12,442 nt of DNA, taken from Bacteroidota bacterium. Its GTDB lineage: Bacteria; Bacteroidota; Bacteroidia; NORP154. Position numbers and translations under genes: made by a program. Position 1 is the first letter of the stretch; the number at the start of each line of letters is the position of its first letter. The stretch covers positions 1-12,442 of the forward strand of contig NVRZ01000069.1 in assembly GCA_002401055.1 (NCBI GenBank), given 5' to 3'. Under the pieces are notes generated by a model, which saw nothing but the letters and a program-made list of their open reading frames with translations, did no database searches and had not been told where the DNA came from. Below, piece after piece: positions 6,868 through 12,442 of the stretch.

Positions 6868-7271
6868 TGGGTTCTTCGCTGACAGGATTTACGATTACTT
6901 TCGCGGCTTATTCAACTATTGTACTAGGCGGTGCCTATAATATTGTGTGGGAATTGGCTCCAAAATTTATTCTTGATCTCCAATCCTATGTAATAACGGC
7001 ACTATTCTATTTTTTAGTTGTGTTATTTGCGCATAGAACAATAACAGGTTCCGTAGATGGAAATCCACAGAAGTTTGTCCGAAATTTTATGGCTGCAACA
7101 GCCCTGAAATTATTTCTCTACTTCGGCGTTTTGATCATATGGGTGCTAGTAGATAGTGAGAACGCCGCCGCTATAATTGTATCGATTGTTATCATGTATT
7201 TCTTCAACACGATCTTCGATACATTCTATTTATTGAAGCACTTCAAAAAAAGTACAAAAAAAGCTGTATAA
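6867..7271 (+). CDS. Four-helix membrane protein, AtpI-like ATP synthase accessory factor
   Basis: This 134-residue protein has four predicted membrane segments at about 7-27, 39-57, 76-97 and 100-122, a basic C-terminus (HFKKSTKKAV), and a lysine inside the third segment (ATALKLFLYF). Size, topology and the KFVRNFM...LKL segment resemble AtpI, a chaperone-like factor for c-ring assembly and Mg2+ supply that sits just ahead of atpB in many atp operons. Sequence similarity in this family is weak, so position and topology carry most of the argument. It starts at ATG 6867 inside the accC stop codon (TAATG), so it is translated as part of the accC message, while atpB has a separate promoter 5 bases after its stop. 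The small two-helix AtpZ gene often found before it in Bacteroidota is not present. Confidence 0.6.
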   Translation: MGSSLTGFTITFAAYSTIVLGGAYNIVWELAPKFILDLQSYVITALFYFLVVLFAHRTITGSVDGNPQKFVRNFMAATALKLFLYFGVLIIWVLVDSENAAAIIVSIVIMYFFNTIFDTFYLLKHFKKSTKKAV

Positions 7272-7275
7272 ACTC

Positions 7276-7304
7276 CTTGTTTACGGTTTAAATATATATT
7301 TTTG
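7276..7304 (+). promoter_or_regulatory. Bacteroidota-type promoter for the atp operon
   Basis: TATTTTTG at 7297-7304 matches the TAnnTTTG -7 consensus. CTTG at 7276-7279 is a near match to the -33 TTTG, with 17 bases between the two. The promoter lies between the AtpI-like gene and atpB, leaving a leader of about 30 bases before the atpB ATG at 7343. Confidence 0.7.
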
Positions 7305-7342
7305 CAGTCCCAAACAGAAGGTAGGATTGAATCTGGTAATTG

Positions 7343-8443
7343 ATGGTACTGAGTATCAATAGTTTAAGCTCAAAAAACTCGCTAAAACGCGTATTGCACT
7401 CTCTTGTTTTGATGTGCGTTTTGTCTCTCTTCTTCTTTTCAACAGCGTTAGCGAACGAAGAGCCTACAGATTCACACGAAAAATTTGATGCAGGAAAGTT
7501 AATATTGGAGCATATTAGTGACGCTCATGATTGGCATTTGTGGGACTGGGCAGGTCATCCGGTTTCTATTCCATTACCGATTATTATTTATGATTCTAAG
7601 CGAGGGTTGAGTTTCTTCTCATCTTCCAGATTCGAACATGGCCACGTTGCATATAACGGATACGCAATTGACCACAATCATATTATAGCTGTCAACGAAG
7701 ATGGAACAAAAAATGAGGAGGCTTCAAAGGCTATTTTTGACTTCTCAATTACTAAGAACGTTACATCGCTCATGATAAGCATAACCATTATGCTCTTTGT
7801 ATTTATCTCAGTTGCTAGGACATATGCTAGAAACCCGGATAAAGCTCCAACCGGGCTTCAATCTTTTATAGAGCCCATTATTGTATTTGTTAGGGATGAT
7901 ATAGCAAAAGCCTCTATTGGAGAAAAAAATTATAGGAGGTACATGCCCTTTCTGCTCACTGTATTTTTCTTTATTTGGATTAACAATTTGTTGGGTTTGG
8001 TACCCATATTCCCGGGTGGTGTAAACCTAACCGGAAACATCTCTATCACGTTCACTTTGGCGTTTATGACCTTTATAATTACGCTGATAAGTAGTAATAA
8101 GAATTATTGGAGACACATATTGGCGATGCCAGGCGTACCCACAGGAATTCTATTCATTTTAACGCCTATAGAGATCATGGGAATGTTCCTGAAGCCATTT
8201 GTACTTATGATCAGATTGTTCGCCAACATTACTGCCGGGCACATAATCGCCCTTTCGTTTTTTAGTTTGATTTTCATTTTTGGTGAAATGCATTGGGCTG
8301 CAGGGCTCGGAGTCTCTCTATTGTCAGTAGCATTTACCGTTTTTATGACCATGTTAGAATTATTGGTCGCCTTTCTTCAGGCTTATGTTTTTGCCTTATT
8401 ATCAGCGATGTATTTTGGCATGGCAACTGAGGAAAGTCATTAA
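7343..8443 (+). CDS. atpB: F-type ATP synthase subunit a (Fo)
   Basis: Subunit a forms the half-channels that pass protons to the c-ring in the inner membrane. From ATG 7343 it has 366 residues, longer than the roughly 270 of E. coli. The N-terminus (KNSLKRVL, then a hydrophobic run to STALANEE at 33-40) looks like a signal peptide, and a His- and Asp-rich polar segment (about 40-140, including HISDAHDWHLWDW) follows, presumably periplasmic. Membrane helices run from about 140 to 362. The essential arginine is Arg291 in LMIRLFANITAGH, and Gln346 in FLQAYVFALLSAMYFG is the usual partner. An in-frame TTG at 7340 adds one residue only. Signal peptide plus extension is a Bacteroidota feature of AtpB. 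It lies 38 bases downstream of a promoter and is first in the atp block. Confidence 0.95.
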   Translation: MVLSINSLSSKNSLKRVLHSLVLMCVLSLFFFSTALANEEPTDSHEKFDAGKLILEHISDAHDWHLWDWAGHPVSIPLPIIIYDSKRGLSFFSSSRFEHGHVAYNGYAIDHNHIIAVNEDGTKNEEASKAIFDFSITKNVTSLMISITIMLFVFISVARTYARNPDKAPTGLQSFIEPIIVFVRDDIAKASIGEKNYRRYMPFLLTVFFFIWINNLLGLVPIFPGGVNLTGNISITFTLAFMTFIITLISSNKNYWRHILAMPGVPTGILFILTPIEIMGMFLKPFVLMIRLFANITAGHIIALSFFSLIFIFGEMHWAAGLGVSLLSVAFTVFMTMLELLVAFLQAYVFALLSAMYFGMATEESH

Positions 8444-8489
8444 TTTGAATTGTATGTATGTTTTTATTAACCCTTTAATTAATTAAGTT

Positions 8490-8747
8490 ATGTTATTATC
8501 AGTTTTATTAGAATTTGCTCCTAACGTAGGAATCGGTTATGGAATTGCGGCATTAGGTGCTGGATTGGCAGCCGTAGGTGCAGGTATAGGTATTGGAAGA
8601 ATCGGAGGAGATGCAATGCAAGCTATGGCTCGACAGCCAGATGCGATTAACGATTTGCGCTCTAACATGATTCTTATGGCCGCCTTGGTAGAAGGAGCAG
8701 CTTTCTTTGCGATGGTAGTAGGCCTGCTTGTGATCTTTGTTAAGTAA
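8490..8747 (+). CDS. atpE: F-type ATP synthase subunit c (Fo)
   Basis: Subunit c forms the rotating ring of Fo. The 85 residues form a hairpin of two helices: helix 1 (about 15-42) with the glycine-rich GAGIGIGR, a polar loop with ARQPDA (47-52) and helix 2 (about 58-83). The ion-binding carboxylate is Glu68 in AALVEGAAFF. Na+-type rings generally carry a Ser/Thr pair after the Glu and a Gln in helix 1; here the residues after it are Gly-Ala-Ala-Phe, so H+ coupling is expected. The 46-base gap after atpB is A/T-rich, and no Shine-Dalgarno sequence is visible. A 127-base spacer containing a large hairpin separates it from atpF. Because the ring needs many c copies, this could relate to stoichiometry. 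Confidence 0.97.
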   Translation: MLLSVLLEFAPNVGIGYGIAALGAGLAAVGAGIGIGRIGGDAMQAMARQPDAINDLRSNMILMAALVEGAAFFAMVVGLLVIFVK

Positions 8748-8777
8748 CAAGCGCCCAACAGTAGTCCTGTTAATTAC

Positions 8778-8840
8778 AGAGGGCCTGTCTCATTCTTGAG
8801 GCTGAATGCTAATGGCTAAGAGTATGAGCCAGGTCCCTTT
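8778..8840 (+). other. Large imperfect hairpin between atpE and atpF
   Basis: Bases 8778-8796 (AGAGGGCCTGTCTCATTCT) pair with 8821-8840. The pairing includes AGGG with TCCCT's CCCT, CCTG with CAGG, and CTCAT with ATGAG, interrupted by one bulged T (8834) and two mismatches (8788/8829 and 8794/8823). The loop is about 24 bases and can pair further (CTTG with TAAG). Only CCCTTTAAC follows, so it lacks the T-tract of an intrinsic terminator. It is in a 127-base spacer, where the other atp gaps are 14 to 46 bases. It may be an mRNA stabiliser, a processing site or a partial attenuator. Confidence 0.65.
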
Positions 8841-8874
8841 AACTAATGGGTAAACCAGTTTAAAACCAAGAATT

Positions 8875-9369
8875 ATGGAATTAGTTCAACCGGCAATGGG
8901 TTTGGTATTTTGGATGACCGTTTCGTTTCTTATCGTAATGTTCATTCTGAAGAAATACGCATGGGGCCCAATTCTAGAAGCATTAAAAGATCGGGAATAT
9001 TCTATCGAAGTCTCTTTGGGGGATGCTCGAAAGGCTAGAGAGGATGTGGCATTGGTCAAATTACAGAGTGAAGAGCTGAAAAAAGAATCTCAGATAGAGA
9101 GAGAGTCCCTGATTAAAGAAGCAAGGGATACGAAAAACCAGATCATTGCGGAAGCAAAGAAAAAGGCCAAGGTAGAGGCTGACAAAGTATTGCGTCAGGC
9201 GCGTGAAGAAATAGGTAACGAAAGGAAAGCAGCAATGGCAGATATAAAAGGTCAGGTAGCATCCTTGTCAATTGAAATTGCAGAGAAGATCTTGAAATCT
9301 GAACTCTCGGAAGACAAAAAACAAAAAGCTTTAATAAGCAATTTGGTTGAAGAAATTCAACTTAATTAA
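8875..9369 (+). CDS. atpF: F-type ATP synthase subunit b (Fo)
   Basis: Subunit b is the peripheral stalk that anchors F1 to Fo. The 164 residues have one N-terminal membrane helix (about 8-27, GLVFWMTVSFLIVMFIL), a short YAWGPILEALKDRE joint typical of the family, then a long charged helix (about 40-140, rich in Lys, Glu, Ala and Arg) that would form a coiled coil, and a C-terminal part (KILKSELSEDKKQKAL) for contact with delta. Length matches the usual 155-170. ATG 8875 is preceded by an A-rich stretch (AAAACCAAGAATT) and no Shine-Dalgarno sequence. atpH follows after 14 bases. Confidence 0.95.
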   Translation: MELVQPAMGLVFWMTVSFLIVMFILKKYAWGPILEALKDREYSIEVSLGDARKAREDVALVKLQSEELKKESQIERESLIKEARDTKNQIIAEAKKKAKVEADKVLRQAREEIGNERKAAMADIKGQVASLSIEIAEKILKSELSEDKKQKALISNLVEEIQLN

Positions 9370-9383
9370 ATCACCTATAGGCC

Positions 9384-9938
9384 TTGCGAGAAACAAGAGT
9401 AGCATCGAGATACGCAAAATCCTTCATTGGGTTGTGCATTGAGTCAGGAAAGCTTGAAGAAGCCTATAAGGACATGAGCCTTATTGTAGACACCTGTACT
9501 GAAAGCAAGGATCTGATGCTGCTGTTGAAGAGTCCAATTGTAAAACCAGATAAAAAGGTGAAAGTTTTGCAGGAGATATTCTCTAAGCATATAAATTCCT
9601 TGTCGAATACATTTATCTCGATTATCACAAAGCACGGTAGGGAGAACTACTTGGCGGAAATTGCGATACAGTTCCAAAAACAATATAAAGAGCACAAGAA
9701 GATTGTTACGGCAATTGTCTCTTCAGCGGATGGGTTGGATGAGAGTATCAGAAGCGTCGTATTAAAAACAATCGAAGACAGTGTAAAATCTGAGGTAGAG
9801 TTGATCGAAAAGAAAAACGAAGATTTAATAGGAGGCTTGGTAATACGAATAGGCGACAAGCAATACGATGCCAGTATTCAGAGAAGCATCAACGATTTGA
9901 AAAAAACATTTAAACAAAAGCATTTTACTAATAATTAG
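9384..9938 (+). CDS. atpH: F-type ATP synthase subunit delta (F1)
   Basis: Delta (the OSCP homologue) joins the b stalk to the top of the alpha-beta ring. The 184 residues have the family N-terminal helical domain opening with RVASRYAKSF (5-14), LLLLKSPIVKPDKK in the middle (about 45-58) and the C-terminal signature region ending in GGLVIRIGDKQYDASIQ (about 150-166). The start is TTG at 9384: the first ATG in frame encodes residue 31, which would remove the conserved RVASRYAKS segment. It lies 14 bases after atpF and 15 bases before atpA. Confidence 0.93.
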   Translation: MRETRVASRYAKSFIGLCIESGKLEEAYKDMSLIVDTCTESKDLMLLLKSPIVKPDKKVKVLQEIFSKHINSLSNTFISIITKHGRENYLAEIAIQFQKQYKEHKKIVTAIVSSADGLDESIRSVVLKTIEDSVKSEVELIEKKNEDLIGGLVIRIGDKQYDASIQRSINDLKKTFKQKHFTNN

Positions 9939-9953
9939 ACAAAACCAAACAAG

Positions 9954-11570
9954 ATGAGCCAAATTAAACCAGCAGAAGTCTCAGCGATACTAAGACAACA
10001 ATTAGCGGGATTTAAGTCAGAAGCGGATCTGGAAGAAATAGGAACTGTTCTACAGGTAGGAGATGGTATTGCCCGAATTTATGGCCTTTCAGAGGTGCAG
10101 TCAGGCGAGCTAATTGAATTCGAAAATGGATTGAAGGGCATTGTTCTTAACCTTGAAGAGGATAACGTAGGAGCTGTTTTGCTTGGAGGATCGAAAGAGA
10201 TCAAAGAAGGAGATGTTGTAAAGCGAACTGGCAAGATTGCATCTATTGATGTGTCTGATGAAATTATGGGAAGGGTTGTCAATACTCTGGGAGAACCCAT
10301 CGACGGAAAAGGTCCTATTGGCGGGGAAAAATTTGAAATGCCTCTTGAGCGAAAAGCTCCCGGTGTTATCTTTCGTCAGCCGGTAACTGAACCGCTGCAA
10401 ACAGGAATTAAATCTATTGACGCTATGATTCCGGTTGGTAGAGGGCAACGAGAATTGATTATTGGTGACAGACAAACGGGTAAGACTGCAATTGCAATTG
10501 ATACGATAATCAACCAGAAGGAATTCTATGATGCTGGAGAGCCAGTATTTTGTATTTACGTTGCAATTGGCCAGAAAGGCACGACTGTCGCAAACATTGC
10601 AAAGCTGCTTGAGGATAAAGGAGCGATGGCGTATACTGTGATTGTTTCAGCAACAGCTTCTGATCCTGCTGCAATGCAGTTTTATGCTCCTTTTGCAGGT
10701 GCTGCAATTGGCGAATATTTTAGGGACACAGGAAGGGCGGCACTGATTGTTTTTGATGATCTTTCCAAGCAGGCGGTATCATATCGTGAGGTTTCATTGT
10801 TGCTTAGGAGGCCTCCAGGTCGTGAAGCATATCCTGGTGATGTGTTTTACCTTCACTCCAGATTATTGGAGCGTTCGGCAAAGATTATTAACTCTGATGA
10901 GGTGGCCCAGAAGATGAATGATTTACCACCGAGTTTGAAGGGCAAGGTTAAAGGTGGTGGTTCATTGACGGCACTTCCAATTATTGAAACGCAGGAAGGT
11001 GACGTATCAGCTTACATTCCTACGAATGTAATCTCGATTACTGATGGTCAAATTTTCTTGGAGTCGAATTTATTTAACGCCGGGGTAAGGCCAGCGATTA
11101 ATGTGGGTATCTCTGTGTCACGAGTTGGTGGAAATGCTCAGATTAAGTCGATGAAAAAGATTGCGGGTACGTTAAAGTTGGATCAGGCACAGTATAGAGA
11201 ACTCGAGGCATTTGCAAAATTTGGATCTGATCTTGATGCTGCCACGCAAGCTGTTATTGATAAGGGAGTAAGGAACGTTGAAATTCTAAAGCAAGGGCAA
11301 TATGAGCCAATGTCCGTTGAGCTACAGCAAGCAATAATTTACTTAGGTACCAAAGGTTTGATGATTGATGTTCCTGTGAAGGAGGTTAGGGAGTTTGAAT
11401 TGAACTTTCTGACAACCATTGAAGCCAACCATAAGGATGTGCTTAAGTCACTTAAAGAGGGTAAGATTACAGACGAGGTTACACAAACACTGGAAAAAGT
11501 GGCCAAGGATATGACGTCAAAATATAAGACTGAGGCAAAAAAGAAGGATGGTGAAGAAGATGCGAAATAA
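9954..11570 (+). CDS. atpA: F-type ATP synthase subunit alpha (F1)
   Basis: Alpha forms the non-catalytic half of the F1 hexamer and supplies the arginine finger to the catalytic sites on beta. The 538 residues contain the N-terminal beta-barrel (about 25-95), the P-loop GDRQTGKT (171-178), [12 protein letters not shown] (268-279), and the alpha/beta signature [10 protein letters not shown] (380-389) with the finger Arg390. Family length is about 500-515; Bacteroidota members have a short insertion after the ERSAK segment, seen here as [20 protein letters not shown] (311-330), and a Lys/Glu-rich C-terminal tail. Start ATG 9954 is preceded by an A-rich leader, with no Shine-Dalgarno sequence. 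It is 31 bases ahead of atpG. Confidence 0.97.
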   Translation: MSQIKPAEVSAILRQQLAGFKSEADLEEIGTVLQVGDGIARIYGLSEVQSGELIEFENGLKGIVLNLEEDNVGAVLLGGSKEIKEGDVVKRTGKIASIDVSDEIMGRVVNTLGEPIDGKGPIGGEKFEMPLERKAPGVIFRQPVTEPLQTGIKSIDAMIPVGRGQRELIIGDRQTGKTAIAIDTIINQKEFYDAGEPVFCIYVAIGQKGTTVANIAKLLEDKGAMAYTVIVSATASDPAAMQFYAPFAGAAIGEYFRDTGRAALIVFDDLSKQAVSYREVSLLLRRPPGREAYPGDVFYLHSRLLERSAKIINSDEVAQKMNDLPPSLKGKVKGGGSLTALPIIETQEGDVSAYIPTNVISITDGQIFLESNLFNAGVRPAINVGISVSRVGGNAQIKSMKKIAGTLKLDQAQYRELEAFAKFGSDLDAATQAVIDKGVRNVEILKQGQYEPMSVELQQAIIYLGTKGLMIDVPVKEVREFELNFLTTIEANHKDVLKSLKEGKITDEVTQTLEKVAKDMTSKYKTEAKKKDGEEDAK

Positions 11571-11601
11571 GTAATAGATACAGAATCATCTAAAGAACAG
11601 A

Positions 11602-12442
11602 ATGGCCAATTTAAAAGAAGTACGCAATAGAATAACCTCTGTTTCTTCAACACAGCAGATTACCAGCGCTATGAAAATGGTGTCAGCTTCTAAGTTGAGG
11701 AAGGCACAGAACGCGGTTGTTTCATTGCGTCCATATGCTGACAAGCTCTATCATATTCTCCAGGATTTAACGTCCGTTTCTGACCCTTCACAGGCCGCGT
11801 TTTCCACTCAGCGCGAAATGAAGAATGTTTTGATTATTGCGATTACTTCAAATCGTGGATTGTGCGGGCCTTTTAATTCGAATGTAATAAAACGAGTTGC
11901 AAAGGAGGCAAATGAAAAATATAAGGGACACCACAAGGTTAGCGTGATATCCATTGGGAAAAAGGCGGATGACCATTTTCGAAAATCTGAATGGCATATA
12001 TTCGGTTCTAATCTACCAAGACGTCTACATAGATTGTATGACGACCTGACCTATGAAAATGTAGCGAGCGTTGCCCAAAACCTTATGGAGAATTACTTAA
12101 CTGGCGATTTCGATAGAGTAGTGCTTGTATACAACAGATTTAAAAATGCTTCAGTGCAAATATTGACTACTGAGCAGTTTTTACCTGTTTTGCCTCCTGA
12201 AGTTACTGAGGATAATAAACCATCAACAGATTATATATTTGAACCGTCTAAAGAGGAGATTGTTGAAGAGTTAATTCCACGATCGCTAAAGATTCAGCTT
12301 TACAGAGCAATTCTGGAATCATACGCGGCTGAGCATGGAGCCAGAATGACTGCAATGCACAAGGCAACAGACAATGCTTCCGATATGATACGTGATCTTA
12401 AAATAAAGTACAACAAGGCACGACAAGCTGCCATTACCGGTG
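11602..12442 (+). CDS. atpG: F-type ATP synthase subunit gamma (F1), cut off by the right edge
   Basis: Gamma is the central shaft that turns within the alpha-beta ring. The 280 visible codons start with ATG 11602 and MANLKEVRNRITSV, then STQQITSAMKMVSASKL (16-32), a conserved core with ITSNRGLCGPFNSN (81-94), and a C-terminal helix (AARMTAMHKATDNASDM type sequence near 255-270) ending KARQAAITG at the window edge. Known gammas are about 285-295 residues, so only about 10 residues are missing. The reading frame is uninterrupted by my translation. A Bacteroidota-like insertion sits around residues 55-73 (SVSDPSQAAFSTQREM). No further downstream gene can be seen. Confidence 0.95.
   Translation, partial: MANLKEVRNRITSVSSTQQITSAMKMVSASKLRKAQNAVVSLRPYADKLYHILQDLTSVSDPSQAAFSTQREMKNVLIIAITSNRGLCGPFNSNVIKRVAKEANEKYKGHHKVSVISIGKKADDHFRKSEWHIFGSNLPRRLHRLYDDLTYENVASVAQNLMENYLTGDFDRVVLVYNRFKNASVQILTTEQFLPVLPPEVTEDNKPSTDYIFEPSKEEIVEELIPRSLKIQLYRAILESYAAEHGARMTAMHKATDNASDMIRDLKIKYNKARQAAITG

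Noticed and set aside
7340..7342. TTG one codon before the atpB ATG
   Set aside because: An ATG immediately follows and is the better start; the difference is one residue.
8455..8464. TATGTTTT upstream of atpE as a promoter
   Set aside because: The final G of TAnnTTTG is missing and no -33 TTTG lies at the right distance.
8778..8840. Intrinsic terminator after atpE
   Set aside because: The stem is good, but only three T follow the right arm before AAC, and essential atp genes continue downstream; it is annotated as a hairpin of unknown role.
1..12442. Mobile elements, CRISPR arrays, tRNA or rRNA genes, defence or secondary-metabolite systems
   Set aside because: I found no transposase, spaced repeat array, tRNA-like fold or unfamiliar gene cassette; nearly every base belongs to recognised housekeeping genes.

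Overview
The window carries a forward-strand housekeeping gene block from a member of the Bacteroidota, most likely Cytophagales-like. The reasons are the gene order (pdxA, yceD/DUF177, rpmF, plsX, fabH, accB, accC, then an F-type ATP synthase operon without atpD/atpC in view), promoter elements matching the Bacteroidota pattern TTTG / TAnnTTTG, A/T-rich start regions with almost no usable Shine-Dalgarno sequence, and an AtpB with a signal-peptide-like N-terminus. The phylum call is firm; the finer placement is inference.

Layout. Bases 1-98 hold the last 26 codons of a membrane protein (perhaps a cbb3-type oxidase subunit I) directly abutting an M17 leucyl aminopeptidase that lacks its N-terminal domain. 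This junction is the oddest place in the window and may be a rearrangement or an assembly or cloning join. pdxA (vitamin B6 synthesis) follows 4 bases later. A strong promoter at 2152-2181 then starts the yceD-rpmF-plsX-fabH cluster (rRNA processing/ribosomal protein plus fatty-acid and phospholipid initiation). A -7-like element precedes accB-accC (acetyl-CoA carboxylase carrier and biotin carboxylase). A four-helix AtpI-like gene overlaps the accC stop by one base. A second good promoter (7276-7304) precedes atpB-atpE-atpF-atpH-atpA-atpG, with atpG cut off by the right edge. A sizeable imperfect hairpin lies between atpE and atpF.

How the genes work together. AccB and AccC form malonyl-CoA precursor capacity together with a carboxyltransferase encoded elsewhere. 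FabH uses malonyl-ACP to start fatty-acid chains and PlsX passes acyl chains to phospholipid synthesis. YceD and L32 link this to ribosome production. The atp genes give subunits a, c, b, delta, alpha and gamma of the proton-type ATP synthase; beta and epsilon are not in the window. No gene-free stretch exceeds 300 bases: the longest spacer is 127 bases (atpE-atpF). I saw no tRNA, rRNA, CRISPR array, insertion sequence or phage gene, and no convincing new biological system. The items worth following up are the left-edge junction, the promoter and start-codon relations, the atpI placement and the atpE-atpF hairpin.
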